64,000 nt of DNA from Occultella glacieicola. Lineage in GTDB: Bacteria; Actinomycetota; Actinomycetes; Actinomycetales; Beutenbergiaceae. The stretch is taken from positions 455,770 to 519,769 of the forward strand of contig NZ_SMNA01000004.1 of the NCBI RefSeq assembly GCF_004353825.1, read 5' to 3'. The position numbers and the translations under genes are program-made. Positions 1-8,784 of this stretch are shown in pieces. Each line of letters starts with the position of its first letter. Position 1 is the first letter of the stretch. Under the pieces are notes generated by a model, which was not told where the DNA came from, did no database searches, and saw only the letters and a program-made list of their open reading frames with translations.

Positions 1-225
1 CATGCCGGCCGCACCCGCAGGCCGGGGTGCGCAACTCGACCCGCCACGAACACTACGGGCAGGACCGATGCCTCCCCGCGGCCGCCCCCTGGACGACCAC
101 CTGCCGGACCCGCCCCGCCATGGTGCGCGGCGCCGTCGGGCAGTTCTCCCCGGACCCGAGGTGGTCCGGCCCCGGGCCCCGCGGTTACCGTGGACCGATC
201 GGACCACGCGAGGGAGTGAGCACGG
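1..225. other. no gene recognised at left edge
   Basis: I see no convincing coding region here. The open frames that cross it are arginine/proline-rich, which is the usual appearance of non-coding GC-rich sequence. The last bases hold a purine-rich GAGGGAG stretch about 15 bases before the first ATG, which can serve as ribosome binding site for the next gene. A gene truncated by the window edge cannot be excluded. Confidence 0.4.
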
Positions 226-537
226 ATGGGTGAGTTCTACGTCGAGCACCAGGCGGTGCGGACCTTCGGCACCACCATCGGCAAGGACGGCCTCGGCGGC
301 GACGCCGGCGAGGCGAAGACCTACCACAGCACCTGGGCCGAGATCCCGGCGGACGCCGGCACCGGGATCTTCGCGAACTTCCGTGGGATCGCCACCGACG
401 CGTTCAGCAGCGCGGACTCCGCGATCGGGCACCTGAAGCGGATCCTGAACGCCTCGGGCACGGAACTGGAATCGGCGGCCGACATGTACCAGACCACCGA
501 CGAGCAGTCCGCGGCCGACCTGGACGCGCAGTACTGA
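226..537 (+). CDS. WXG100/ESAT-6-like small protein (putative type VII secretion substrate)
   Basis: The product is 103 residues, has no signal peptide or membrane segment, and is rich in Ala, Asp and Ser. Its size, predicted helical character and position before another WXG-like protein fit the ESAT-6/WXG100 or related LXG-type group, whose members form helical hairpins and leave the cell by a type VII (ESX) system. A clear central W-x-G is not visible: the only Trp lies in HSTWAEIP near residue 35. Assignment therefore rests on composition and neighbours. The next gene starts 15 bases downstream, so they are probably cotranscribed. Confidence 0.5.
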   Translation: MGEFYVEHQAVRTFGTTIGKDGLGGDAGEAKTYHSTWAEIPADAGTGIFANFRGIATDAFSSADSAIGHLKRILNASGTELESAADMYQTTDEQSAADLDAQY

Positions 538-552
538 GACCCGGAGCACCCC

Positions 553-1272
553 ATGGCTGACACGACCCACGTCCTGACGATCCCCTCCGACAAGGCGGTG
601 ATCCCACCGCTGGCCGACTTCGTGATCTCCTCGATGGGCACGATCCTGAGCCCGACCACCTGGGTGCGCACGGTGATCAGCTGGGTGTTCAACTGGGACC
701 CGCTCACCGAGGTGATGAAGGTGTTCGCCGGCGACTGGAACGCCGTGGCCCAGGCCGGCCGTGCCTACGAGATGCTCGGGGAGTGGGCGGACCTCGTCGA
801 GGAGGAGGTCGGCGTCGCGACCACGAAGGTCCAGGCGGACTGGGAGGGCAACGCCGCCGACGCCGCGAGCACCTACATGACCGGCACGCTCGCCCCGAAC
901 GTCACCGCGATGGCCGCGGCGTTCAAGGACATCGGCGGCGAGTACTCCGCGGTCGCCGTCGGCATGCACCGCACCGCACAGCTCGGCAACACGGCGTTCA
1001 ACACCGTGTGCGACTGGCTGATCTACACCGCGGCCATCGCGGCCGCGACCGCGGCGTCGTCCTGGACGATCGTCGGCGGGATCGCCGGTGGCGCGGCCAC
1101 CGCCGCGGCCGTCGCCAAGACGCTGACCGCCGTCAGCGCCGCGAGCAACGCCCTCACCGCCGGCCAGACGCTCGTCGACAGCGCCGCCGGGATCATCCCC
1201 GGCTACCTCGGCGCCCTCGACGGGTTCTCCACGATCGACGCACCCGGCGCCTACGACCACCAGGGAGTCTGA
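553..1272 (+). CDS. WXG100-family-like protein with C-terminal glycine-zipper hydrophobic segment
   Basis: The 239-residue product contains a WEGNAAD motif near residue 96, the W-x-G turn typical of WXG100 proteins, flanked by helical segments. Residues about 157-190 form a very Ala/Gly-rich hydrophobic stretch (IVGGIAGGAATAAA) resembling glycine-zipper or pore-forming segments in LXG/WXG toxins and in ESX-linked membrane-active proteins. The N-terminal third (residues 20-50) is also hydrophobic. It sits between two other small genes in one apparent transcription unit. It is probably secreted or membrane-associated through a type VII route. No toxin domain was recognised. Confidence 0.55.
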   Translation: MADTTHVLTIPSDKAVIPPLADFVISSMGTILSPTTWVRTVISWVFNWDPLTEVMKVFAGDWNAVAQAGRAYEMLGEWADLVEEEVGVATTKVQADWEGNAADAASTYMTGTLAPNVTAMAAAFKDIGGEYSAVAVGMHRTAQLGNTAFNTVCDWLIYTAAIAAATAASSWTIVGGIAGGAATAAAVAKTLTAVSAASNALTAGQTLVDSAAGIIPGYLGALDGFSTIDAPGAYDHQGV

Positions 1273-1276
1273 GCAG

Positions 1277-1639
1277 ATGAGCATCTTCGGACAAGCGCCC
1301 GACGGCGACGCGGACGAGACCAAGCCCATGCTGGACTCGATCGTCCCCGGCTCGGAGGCGGACAAGCAGCTGCGCGAGGCCATGGAGACCCTGCGCGAAC
1401 AGGCCACGGACGATGAGACCCGGCGGCTGTTCACCGACATCATCGAGGGCCGCCGGTCCGCGCGGGACCTGGTGGAATCGCCCGGGTTCGCGGCCATGGC
1501 CGAGGAAGGTGTGCGCCAGTACCAGGAGCAGGTCGCCGCGATGACCGACGAGGAGCGGGCCGAGCTCGAGCGGCAGGCCGCAGCCACGGACCTGGACGCG
1601 CCGGCGGGGGAGTCCGGGTCCCGCGACCACCTGCCGTAG
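1277..1639 (+). CDS. small acidic hypothetical protein
   Basis: This is a 120-residue, highly charged protein rich in Glu, Asp, Arg and Gln. It has no signal peptide or membrane segment and is probably helical throughout. It begins four bases after the preceding WXG-like gene and ends at a strong terminator, so it is the last gene of a three-gene unit. It could be a cytoplasmic chaperone or partner of the putative secretion substrates, but no family was recognised and that role is only inferred from position. Confidence 0.5.
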   Translation: MSIFGQAPDGDADETKPMLDSIVPGSEADKQLREAMETLREQATDDETRRLFTDIIEGRRSARDLVESPGFAAMAEEGVRQYQEQVAAMTDEERAELERQAAATDLDAPAGESGSRDHLP

Positions 1640-1698
1640 GGCCCGAGTACCGCCGGCGGGGGCGGCCGGACCTACCCGGCCGCCCCCGCCGTCGGGCC
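1640..1698. terminator. strong bidirectional hairpin terminator between convergent genes
   Basis: A perfect 15-bp stem pairs 1655-1669 with 1676-1690 around a six-base loop (ACCTAC). An outer 7-bp stem pairs GGCCCGA (1640-1646) with TCGGGCC (1692-1698). The element fills the gap between the stop of the plus-strand unit (1639) and the stop of the minus-strand phosphodiesterase (1706), so it can end transcription from both sides. It has no U-tract, as is common in high-GC actinobacteria. Confidence 0.85.
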
Positions 1699-1705
1699 CT
1701 GCTGG

Positions 1706-2494
1706 TCAGACCACGGCGGGCGGCACCCGAACCTCACGGCTGGCGCTCAGCCACCCGAGCAGCCGGTCCGGGCGGTCGGTGATGATGCCGTCCACGCCCC
1801 AGTCCAGCGCCCGCGCCCACTCCGGCCCGTCGTTCAGGGTCCAGGCGAACACGCTCATCCCGGCGTCGTGGAGGCGCCCGACCAGGCCCGGGTCGGCGAA
1901 CAGCACCTCGTGGCTCGGGTTGCACCCGGCCACCCCCAGCTCGGCGCAGAACGGCAGCAGGTCGGGGTTGCTCGCCGCCTCCCTGCCCACCAGGAGCTCA
2001 CGCCGCAGGCTCGGCGCGACCTGCGCCAGGGACCGCAGCGTCTGCGGCCAGAACGTCTGCGCGATCGTGCGGCCGGCGATCCCGGCCTCCTCGAGCACGG
2101 CGACGATTCCGGCCGCCTGCGCCGGGGTGTAGTCGCCCTTGAGCTCCATGAGCAGGTCGGTGCCCGGATGCTCGGCGACGAACGTGGCCACGTCGGCGAG
2201 CAACGGGACCCGCTGGGAGGCGAACGTCGGCGAGAACCAGGATCCGCCGTCGAGCAGGGCGGCCTGCTCGGCGAGCAGCGCGGCGACCGGGCCGGCCGCG
2301 TCCGTGGTGGCGTCCACGGTCTCGTCGTGGATGACCACGCCGACATCGTCGCGGCTGAGCCGCACGTCGATCTCGACGAGGTCGGCCCCGGACCGCCACG
2401 CACCCTCGACCGCCGCCATGGTGTTCGGCGGGGCCATCGCGGTGTTCCCGCGGTGGGCGATGACGAGCGGCCCGGAGCCGCGGGAACTGCTCAC
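1706..2494 (-). CDS. glycerophosphodiester phosphodiesterase
   Basis: The 262-residue cytoplasmic enzyme should hydrolyse glycerophosphodiesters to glycerol 3-phosphate and an alcohol. It shows the GDPD signature: HRG near residue 14 (catalytic His), then the metal-binding E-x-D in LVEIDVRLS, then HDETVDATT with the second catalytic His, and the distal MELK and DGIITDRPD motifs. The usual PENT motif reads PPNT here, a non-ligand variation. The GTG start overlaps the stop of the binding-protein gene (GTGA), so translation is coupled. The order permease-permease-binding protein-GDPD resembles ugpAE-B-Q, which supports a role in using imported glycerophosphodiesters. Confidence 0.88.
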   Translation of the reverse strand: MSSSRGSGPLVIAHRGNTAMAPPNTMAAVEGAWRSGADLVEIDVRLSRDDVGVVIHDETVDATTDAAGPVAALLAEQAALLDGGSWFSPTFASQRVPLLADVATFVAEHPGTDLLMELKGDYTPAQAAGIVAVLEEAGIAGRTIAQTFWPQTLRSLAQVAPSLRRELLVGREAASNPDLLPFCAELGVAGCNPSHEVLFADPGLVGRLHDAGMSVFAWTLNDGPEWARALDWGVDGIITDRPDRLLGWLSASREVRVPPAVV

Positions 2495-3870
2495 AGGTAG
2501 GGCTCCACGTTGTCCTCGAACGCGACGTCCAGCTTCGAGGTGACGTCCGGGAACACGTCCTCGGGGTTGGCGCCGGCCAGCACCAGTTCCTCGATGCCGT
2601 CGGTGATGATCTGGTCGCCGCCGGGGGTGAACACCCGGACCCAGTCCTGGACCCGGGTCTTCTGCTGCAGCTGGTCCACCGAGGTGCGGAACTGCGGGGT
2701 CTCGGAGTACACGGCGGCCATGATGTCGCCCTCGACCGCGGAGGTGCGCACCGGCATGTACCCGGTGGACTGGGAGAACAGGGCGGTGTTGTCCGTCTCG
2801 GTGAGGAACTTCAGGAACATCGCGGCGGCGAGCTGCTGCTCCGGGGTCCGGGTGGACGGGATGGCCAGCCCGGTGCCACCGGTGGGCACGTTCGGGACGT
2901 CGACCGGGCCGTTCGGCAGGAACGCGGTGCCGAGCTCGAACGGGGCCGCGTCCAGGTGGCCCTTCAGGGAGCCGGTCGACCCGATCAGGCAGGCGAAGAT
3001 GCCGGCCTGGAAGTCCGCGTTCGTGTCCGAGCCGAGGCCCGCGAACGCGGTCTCCCCGTTGTACATGTCCCGGACGAACGCGCCGGCGGTCAGCGCCTCC
3101 TCGGTGTCGAGGGTGACCGTCCACTCCTCGCTCATGTTGCCGCCGAGGCCCCAGATCACGTTGGAGAACCACCAGCCGGCCCAGGACGGACCGATGCCGA
3201 GGCCGAGCGCCTGCCCGTCCGCGGGCACCTGGGCCTGCAGTGCGGGCGCCCACTCCTGCAACTCGGCCCAGGTCTCGGGGCCGCGGTCCGGCAGTCCGGC
3301 CGCCGTCCAGATGTCCTTGTTGTAGTAGAAGAGCGGCGTGGAGCGGGCATACGGGGCCGCGTAGTGCTTGCCCTCGTACTCGTAGTCGCTGTAGAGCGTC
3401 TCGACGTAGTCGTCGGTGTCCACCTCGAGGTGGGCGAAGACGTCGTCGATGGCCATGATCTGGCCGTTGACGAAGTACCGGAACCACCACACGTCCGAGG
3501 CGATGACCAGGTCCGGGAGGTCGTCGGTGCCGGAGGCAGCCTGGAACCGCTGCGCGATCTCGTCGTAGTTCGCGCCCGCGGTGACGTGGTTGATCTTGAT
3601 GTCCGGGTATTCCTCGTTGAAGGCCGCGATGTAGGACTCCTCGAGCTCCTTCGTGTTCCCCGGGTGGTTGGACCACCAGGTGATCTCCGTGGCCGGCTCG
3701 ATGGAGGCCCAGTCGATGGCGTCGCCCTCCTCCTCACCGGCGCCGCCACCGCCGCCGACGGACGGGCCGCTGCAGGCGGCGGCGAGCCCACCGGCGGCGC
3801 CGATGCCGCCGAGCTGCAGGAGCGTGCGACGGGAGGGGGTCCACAGCGGTGTGGTGCGACGTGACGTCAT
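2491..3870 (-). CDS. ABC transporter solute-binding lipoprotein, UgpB-like
   Basis: This 459-residue family-1 extracellular solute-binding protein starts with a twin-arginine type signal (SRRTLLQ, residues 13-19) and a lipobox ending at Cys33 (LAAAC). It is therefore predicted to be exported, probably by Tat, and lipid-anchored outside the membrane. The segment ARSTPLFYYNKDIWTAAGL matches the pattern seen in UgpB and related sugar or glycerol-phosphate binding proteins. It lies 57 bases downstream of the second permease gene and overlaps the phosphodiesterase start. The likely ligand is glycerol 3-phosphate or a glycerophosphodiester, inferred from the linked GDPD; a maltose-type oligosaccharide remains possible. 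Confidence 0.85.
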   Translation of the reverse strand: MTSRRTTPLWTPSRRTLLQLGGIGAAGGLAAACSGPSVGGGGGAGEEEGDAIDWASIEPATEITWWSNHPGNTKELEESYIAAFNEEYPDIKINHVTAGANYDEIAQRFQAASGTDDLPDLVIASDVWWFRYFVNGQIMAIDDVFAHLEVDTDDYVETLYSDYEYEGKHYAAPYARSTPLFYYNKDIWTAAGLPDRGPETWAELQEWAPALQAQVPADGQALGLGIGPSWAGWWFSNVIWGLGGNMSEEWTVTLDTEEALTAGAFVRDMYNGETAFAGLGSDTNADFQAGIFACLIGSTGSLKGHLDAAPFELGTAFLPNGPVDVPNVPTGGTGLAIPSTRTPEQQLAAAMFLKFLTETDNTALFSQSTGYMPVRTSAVEGDIMAAVYSETPQFRTSVDQLQQKTRVQDWVRVFTPGGDQIITDGIEELVLAGANPEDVFPDVTSKLDVAFEDNVEPYL

Positions 3871-3927
3871 GGTGTGTTCCTTCGTTGATTCGTGTGTTGG
3901 TTCGGGGGACGTGCGAGTTGGCCGGCG

Positions 3928-4827
3928 TCAGCCGGTGACGGCGCCGGCGGTGAGGCCGGAGACCAAGCGGCGCTGCAGGACCAGGAAGATGAGCAGCATC
4001 GGGGTGGTGACGACCACCGTCGCGGCCATGAGCACGCCCCAGTTCTGCAGCCCGTCCAGGCTCTGCAGCAGGGTCAGCCCGACCGGCAGGGTCATCGTGT
4101 CCGTGTTGTCGGTGACGAGCATCGGCCACAGGTAGTCGTTCCACTCCGCGACCAGCGAGATCAGCCCGACCGCCGCGATCGTGGGCACCGACATCGGGAC
4201 CACGAACCGCCAGAGCCGGCGCCAGTGCCCGGCCCCGTCCATCTGGGCCGCCTCGAGCACCGAGATCGGCAGGGACAGGAAGTGCTGACGGAACAGGAAC
4301 GTGCCGAACGCGCTCGCCAGGCCCGGGACCAGGATCCCCTGGTAGGTGTTCAGCCAGCCGAGCGAGGCGATCAGGGTGTAGTTCGGGATGATCGTGATCT
4401 GCGACGGGATCAGCAGCGCGAAGATCACCACGATGAACGCGACCTTCCGGAACGGCACGTCGATGAACACCAGTGCGTAGGCGCAGGTGAGGCCGAGGAA
4501 GACCTTCAGCCCGGCCCCGGCGATGGTCAGGAAGACGCTGTTGAGGAACATCCGCCCGATCGGGATCGACGTGGCGACCTGCTCGTAGTTGGCCCAGTCG
4601 AACGCCTCCGGCAGCCACTGCAGCGGCACGGAGTAGATCTCGCCCGACTCCTTGAAACTGGCCAGGAACATCCAGATCAGCGGCACGGACATGACCAGGA
4701 TCGCGGCGATCAGGGTCAGGTACAGCCCGGCGTCCAGATGGGCACGGAACGGTCGACGGCGGCCCTTGGGCTGGTCGTTGCGGCCGGCGGTCTGCGCCTC
4801 CACGCGTTCGTCCACTGTGGTGCTCAT
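3928..4827 (-). CDS. ABC sugar/glycerol-phosphate permease, MalG/UgpE-like
   Basis: This 299-residue inner-membrane permease has about six predicted transmembrane segments after a polar 30-residue N terminus. The cytoplasmic EAA loop reads EAAQMDGAGHWRRLWRFVVP, the site that docks on the ATPase subunit. Its ATG overlaps the stop of the upstream permease (ATGA). It forms the translocation pore with that permease. No ATPase gene accompanies the operon. Confidence 0.9.
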   Translation of the reverse strand: MSTTVDERVEAQTAGRNDQPKGRRRPFRAHLDAGLYLTLIAAILVMSVPLIWMFLASFKESGEIYSVPLQWLPEAFDWANYEQVATSIPIGRMFLNSVFLTIAGAGLKVFLGLTCAYALVFIDVPFRKVAFIVVIFALLIPSQITIIPNYTLIASLGWLNTYQGILVPGLASAFGTFLFRQHFLSLPISVLEAAQMDGAGHWRRLWRFVVPMSVPTIAAVGLISLVAEWNDYLWPMLVTDNTDTMTLPVGLTLLQSLDGLQNWGVLMAATVVVTTPMLLIFLVLQRRLVSGLTAGAVTG

Positions 4828-5777
4828 GCGTAGTGGACCTTTCGTTCCATGAACTTCAGTTGGATGGCCGTGATCACCAGCAGGATCACGAACAGGATGG
4901 TCGCGGCCGCCGAGGCGAATCCGGCGCGGCCGGTCTGGAAGCCCTCGACGTAGATCTGGTACATCAGCGTGGTCGTGGAGCCGAGCGGTCCGCCGTCGGT
5001 CATGGCCTTGATCAGGTCGAACGACTGCAGCGAGCTGAGGATCGTGGTGATCAACAGGAAGAAGGTCACCGGGCCGAGCAGCGGCAGCACGATCGAGGCG
5101 AACGTGCGGGTCTTGCCGGCGCCGTCCAGCGCGGCGGCGTCGTGCAGGTCCTGTGGCACGCCCTGCAGCCCGGCCAGGTAGATCAGGGCGACGTACCCGA
5201 CGTGCTTCCACAGGTAGACGATGATGATCATGATCAGCGCCCACGGCGACGTGGTGTACCACTGGGGCGAGCTGAGGCCGACGGCCTCGAGCAGCGTGGA
5301 CAGCAGGCCGTAGCGCGGGTCGAAGATGTACAGCCAGAGCATGCCGACCGCGATCCCGGAGAGCACGTACGGGGCGAAGGCCACGGTGCGGGCGATGCCC
5401 CGGCCGAACAGCTTCTTGTTCAGCAGCAGTGCCAGGCCGAGACCGAGTACCAGGGAGCCACCCACGGTGGTCACCGCGAAGATCGCGGTGGTCCCCATCA
5501 CCTGCGGGGTGTCCGGGTCGGTGAACCAGCGGACGTAGTTCTCGAAGCCGATGAACCGGGCCACGCTCGAGCCCATGTTCCACTGCAGCATCGAGTAGTA
5601 GAAGCTCAGCAGCAGGGGCCGGTACACGAAGATCAGCAGCAGCGCGATGTTCGGCCCGGCGAGCAGGGCGAAGAAGCCGAGGTTGCGCAGCCGCTTGCGG
5701 CGCCGGGCGGCGCGGCGCTGCGCCTCGTGCGGGTGGGTCGGCGCGAGCGTGGCCGGCGTGGCGGTCGACGCCGTCAT
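4824..5777 (-). CDS. ABC sugar/glycerol-phosphate permease, MalF/UgpA-like
   Basis: First gene of the minus-strand importer operon. The 317-residue product has a basic N terminus followed by about six transmembrane helices. Its EAA loop reads DAAALDGAGKTRTFASIVLP. MalF/UgpA-type permeases pair with a MalG/UgpE-type partner, here encoded immediately downstream with a 4-base overlap. The gene is divergent from a DeoR-type regulator across about 300 bases that should hold the control region. Confidence 0.9.
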   Translation of the reverse strand: MTASTATPATLAPTHPHEAQRRAARRRKRLRNLGFFALLAGPNIALLLIFVYRPLLLSFYYSMLQWNMGSSVARFIGFENYVRWFTDPDTPQVMGTTAIFAVTTVGGSLVLGLGLALLLNKKLFGRGIARTVAFAPYVLSGIAVGMLWLYIFDPRYGLLSTLLEAVGLSSPQWYTTSPWALIMIIIVYLWKHVGYVALIYLAGLQGVPQDLHDAAALDGAGKTRTFASIVLPLLGPVTFFLLITTILSSLQSFDLIKAMTDGGPLGSTTTLMYQIYVEGFQTGRAGFASAAATILFVILLVITAIQLKFMERKVHYA

Positions 5778-6074
5778 CGCCGGTCCGCCGGTCGGGTGCG
5801 GCCACGGGGGGTCGTGGGGTCGGTCATGTCACTGTCGCTCCTTCGGGACACACAACGAAAGACCGCCCCCCTGGCGGCCTGACAAGCCTTCGCACGATAG
5901 CGCCGGGACCGGAGCCGTGTCGAACGAACATGAGCGACATGCCGAGAAAAGTGCCATTCTCAATCATTCGGTGCGCGTTCGGTCATTGTTCACTCGCCGG
6001 GCGACTCCGGTACCTAGGCTTGACGGACCGGCACGCCGCCCCGGGTGTGCCGGAGGGATCGATGTGGGATTGAT
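5778..6074. promoter_or_regulatory. divergent control region, Ugp-like operon / DeoR regulator
   Basis: This 297-base intergenic stretch lies between the divergent permease and DeoR genes and has a locally AT-richer core around 5920-5990. That core carries repeated half-site-like words: ATTCGGT, GTTCGGT and TCATTGTTCAC at 5967-5993, and CGAACGAACATG near 5921. Such repeats are plausible DeoR-type operator elements, but I cannot define the exact site. No small gene is evident. Confidence 0.45.
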
Positions 6075-6875
6075 GTGAGACAGCAGGCACGCCTGGACCA
6101 GATCCTCGCGACGATCAGCAGCCAGGATCGGATCAGTGTCGAGCAGATCGCGGATCTCTCCGGCACCTCGCTGGCGACCGCCCGCCGGGACCTCTCCGTG
6201 CTCACCGCCCGTGGCCTGGTCACTCGCACGCACGGCGGCGCCGTCGCCGTCGCGAGCGGGTACGAGCTGCCGATGGCCTACCGGCTCGCGCGCAACGCCC
6301 CCGCCAAGCGGGCCATCGGTGCCGCGGCCGCAGCCCTGGTCGCCGCGGGCGACGTGGTCGGCCTGACCGGCGGCACCACGACCTCAGAACTGGGCCGCGC
6401 CCTGGCCGCCCGGCCGGACCTGGTGCCGCGGGTGGGCACCGGCGTCACCGTGATGACGAACGCCCTGAACATCGCCTACGAACTGGCGATCCGGCCGCAC
6501 GTGAAACTGGTGATGACCGGTGGCGTGGCCCGGCCCCAGACGTTCGAGCTGGTCGGGCCGATCGCCGCCGACACCCTCTCCGACGTCGTCATCGACATCG
6601 CGTTCATCGGCGTGGACGGGCTCGACGCCTCCCGCGGCGCGACCACCACGGACGAGGCCGAGGCGGACGTGAACCACCGGATGCTCGGCGCCGCGCGCCG
6701 CGTGGTGGTGGTGGCCGACGCCACCAAGTTCGACCACGCGGCGTTCGCGCGGACCTGCACGCTCACGGAGATCCACACGCTCGTCACCGACGCCGCGCCA
6801 CCGGAGCGCCTCGCCGAGGCGCTGGCGAATGCCGACGTCGAGGTGATCGTCAGCCCGCCGCAGAGCCGCGGCTGA
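6075..6875 (+). CDS. DeoR-family transcriptional regulator
   Basis: The 266-residue product has an N-terminal winged helix (DQILATISSQDRISVEQIADL, then TARRDLSVL as recognition helix) and the DeoR sugar-phosphate sensor domain. The sensor motifs are GDVVGLTGGTTTSELG, where the phosphate is bound, and DIAFIGVDGLDASRGATTTDEAEA. Members usually repress a divergent or adjacent operon and are relieved by a phosphorylated ligand; GlpR with glycerol 3-phosphate is the closest functional analogue given the neighbours. The GTG at 6075 fits the family N terminus. An upstream in-frame GTG at 6045 would add ten residues, so the start is uncertain. Confidence 0.85.
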   Translation: MRQQARLDQILATISSQDRISVEQIADLSGTSLATARRDLSVLTARGLVTRTHGGAVAVASGYELPMAYRLARNAPAKRAIGAAAAALVAAGDVVGLTGGTTTSELGRALAARPDLVPRVGTGVTVMTNALNIAYELAIRPHVKLVMTGGVARPQTFELVGPIAADTLSDVVIDIAFIGVDGLDASRGATTTDEAEADVNHRMLGAARRVVVVADATKFDHAAFARTCTLTEIHTLVTDAAPPERLAEALANADVEVIVSPPQSRG

Positions 6876-6893
6876 CCGCCCCGAGAGGGCGGT
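6875..6893 (+). terminator. short terminator hairpin after DeoR gene
   Basis: A perfect 7-bp stem pairs ACCGCCC (6875-6881) with GGGCGGT (6887-6893) around a CGAGA loop, directly after the stop codon and followed by TT. It probably ends the regulator transcript before the independent reductase gene. Confidence 0.65.
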
Positions 6894-6969
6894 TCTGCGG
6901 CGCACGCGCCGGATCGGCCGCACGATGACACCGTCGTGATCGCACGCCGCATCAAGGGAGAGCAACGAG

Positions 6970-7539
6970 ATGAGACCACTTCGATACTCGATCAACGTCA
7001 CGCTCGACGGCTGCTGCCATCATGAGGCAGGCCTCCCCCCGGACGAGGACTCGATGCGCTACTGGACCGCGGAGATGGAGCGAGCCGATGCCCTGCTGTT
7101 CGGCCGGGTGACGTATCAGATGATGGAGGCGGCGTGGCGGAAACCGGCCACGGGCACGTGGCCGGACTGGATGGATGAGTGGCAGACCCCGTTCGCCGAG
7201 ACCATCGACCGGGCCAAGAAGTACGTCGTGTCGAGCACGCTGAACGGGGTCGACTGGAACGCCGAGCAGGTGCGAGGCGACCTGGGGCACGCGGTCCAGC
7301 GGCTCAAGCAGGAGCCGGGCGAGGGCCTGTGGGTCGGTGGCGTGACGCTGCCCCTGGCGTTGGCAGATCTGGGACTGATCGACGAGTATGAGTTCCTTGT
7401 GCAGCCGGTCCTGGCCGGCCACGGGCCGACGTTGCTCGCCGGCCTACGAGAGCGCATCCAGCTCGAGCTCGTGGACCGCCACGAGTTCCGGTCGGGTGTC
7501 CTCGCCCTGCGATACCGACCCATGCGAGGGGATTCGTGA
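6970..7539 (+). CDS. RibD C-terminal/dihydrofolate-reductase-like protein
   Basis: The 189-residue product begins with a RibD_C/DHFR-like core (PLRYSINVTLDGCC), continues through ADALLFGRVTYQMM, and ends with the conserved GGVTLPLALADLGLIDEY and VLAGHGPTLL blocks. These proteins share the NADPH-binding fold of riboflavin-pathway reductases, but most stand-alone members have no assigned substrate. The ribosome binding site AAGGGAG lies 9 bases before the ATG. Its stop overlaps the GTG start of the next gene (GTGA), so the two are translationally coupled. Confidence 0.85.
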   Translation: MRPLRYSINVTLDGCCHHEAGLPPDEDSMRYWTAEMERADALLFGRVTYQMMEAAWRKPATGTWPDWMDEWQTPFAETIDRAKKYVVSSTLNGVDWNAEQVRGDLGHAVQRLKQEPGEGLWVGGVTLPLALADLGLIDEYEFLVQPVLAGHGPTLLAGLRERIQLELVDRHEFRSGVLALRYRPMRGDS

Positions 7540-8732
7540 CCATCATCCGCAACGTCCGCCCGTGGGGCGGACCGGCCAGCGACCTCCACCTCACCGACAC
7601 CCAGATCACGGCGGTCACCCCGCACGACCCGGCCACCGCCGTCGGGCCGGATGCCGGTACGGCCGTCGACGGCGACGTGATCGACGGCGGCGGCCGGCTC
7701 GCGCTGCCGAGCATCGTGAACACCCACGCCCACGTGGACAAGTCGTGGCAGGGGCTGCCGTGGCAGTCCTACGGGGGTGAGGCCGGCACCGACGGCCGGA
7801 TCCGGCACGAACGGGCCCGCCGCGACGAGCTCGGCATCCCCGGCGTGGAGATCACCACCGCCGTGCTGCGCGAGTTCGTCCGGCACGGCACCACCGCGCT
7901 GCGCACGCACGTGGACGTGGACCTCGGCGTCGCCCAGCGAGGCATCGACGTGGTCCGGGAGGCGGTCGCCTCCTTCGACGGGGCGCTCGAGGCGCAGATC
8001 GTCGCGTTCCCGCAGGACGGCGTGCTCCGGCGCGAGGGGGTGCTGGACCTGCTCGCCGAGGCTGCCCGGGCCGGGGCGGAGTACATCGGCGGGCTCGACC
8101 CGGCCGGCATCGACCGGGACCCGGTCGGCCAGCTCGATGCCATCTTCGCGATCGCGGCCGAGCACGGTTGCGGCCTCGACATCCACCTGCACGACCCCGC
8201 CGAGCTGGGGGCGTTCCAGTTCGACCTGATCCTGGAGCGGACGGCCCGGTACCAACTGGCCGGAAAGGTGAACGTGGCGCACGGGTTCGCGATCGCGCAG
8301 GTGACGCCGAGCCGGCGGGCGGACCTGCTCGCCGCGATGGCCGAGCTCGATGTCACGATGACCACGGTGGCTCCGCTGCGCGGACCGCAACTGCCGCTGG
8401 CCGAGTTCGACGACGCGGGCGTCGCGTTCGGCTTCGGCACCGACGGGATCCGGGACCTGTGGTCGCCCTACGGGACCGGCGACACCCTCGGCATCGCGTG
8501 GCAGTACGGGCGCGCCGCCGGGATCGTCCGGGACGAGGACCTGACCCGGGTGGTGCGGATCGCGACCTCCGACGCCGCGCGGTTCGTGGGACGCGACGTC
8601 CACGACCTGGTTCCGGGCGCACGTGCCGACCTGATCCTGCTGGATGCCGAGAACCCGATGGACGCGCTCGTGCGCACGCCGCCGCGGGACCTCGTCATCG
8701 GTGGGGGACGGGTGTTGCACAGCACCCTCTGA
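7536..8732 (+). CDS. amidohydrolase, cytosine-deaminase-like
   Basis: The 398-residue metallo-dependent hydrolase has the fold markers of the cytosine deaminase/TrzA group: NTHAHVDK with the first two metal His, a later DIHLHD His, a GLDPAG segment, and FGTDGIRDLWSPYG with the metal Asp. N- and C-terminal strands make the small beta-sandwich. It likely deaminates a nucleobase or hydrolyses a cyclic amide in the cytoplasm. Exact substrate is unknown. Coupling to a RibD/DHFR-like reductase by a 4-base overlap hints at a heterocycle substrate, which is inference. Confidence 0.82.
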   Translation: MTIIRNVRPWGGPASDLHLTDTQITAVTPHDPATAVGPDAGTAVDGDVIDGGGRLALPSIVNTHAHVDKSWQGLPWQSYGGEAGTDGRIRHERARRDELGIPGVEITTAVLREFVRHGTTALRTHVDVDLGVAQRGIDVVREAVASFDGALEAQIVAFPQDGVLRREGVLDLLAEAARAGAEYIGGLDPAGIDRDPVGQLDAIFAIAAEHGCGLDIHLHDPAELGAFQFDLILERTARYQLAGKVNVAHGFAIAQVTPSRRADLLAAMAELDVTMTTVAPLRGPQLPLAEFDDAGVAFGFGTDGIRDLWSPYGTGDTLGIAWQYGRAAGIVRDEDLTRVVRIATSDAARFVGRDVHDLVPGARADLILLDAENPMDALVRTPPRDLVIGGGRVLHSTL

Positions 8733-8784
8733 GCCCTTGGAGCGAGCCACGGCGCCGCTTTGATTGCATTGATATCGTTGTGGC
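8733..8784 (+). promoter_or_regulatory. promoter/autoregulatory region of toxin-antitoxin pair
   Basis: A short AT-richer stretch, TTTGATTGCATTGATATCG (8759-8777), lies just before the antitoxin ATG and contains a TGATAT -10-like word. RHH antitoxins normally bind an operator overlapping their own promoter, and this is the only candidate location. The operator half-sites themselves are not clear. Confidence 0.4.

Noticed and set aside
1706..3676. A 656-residue phosphodiesterase with a long N-terminal extension
   Set aside because: The extension is the out-of-frame reading of the binding-protein gene. The GTG at 2494 overlaps its stop and begins six codons before the GDPD core.
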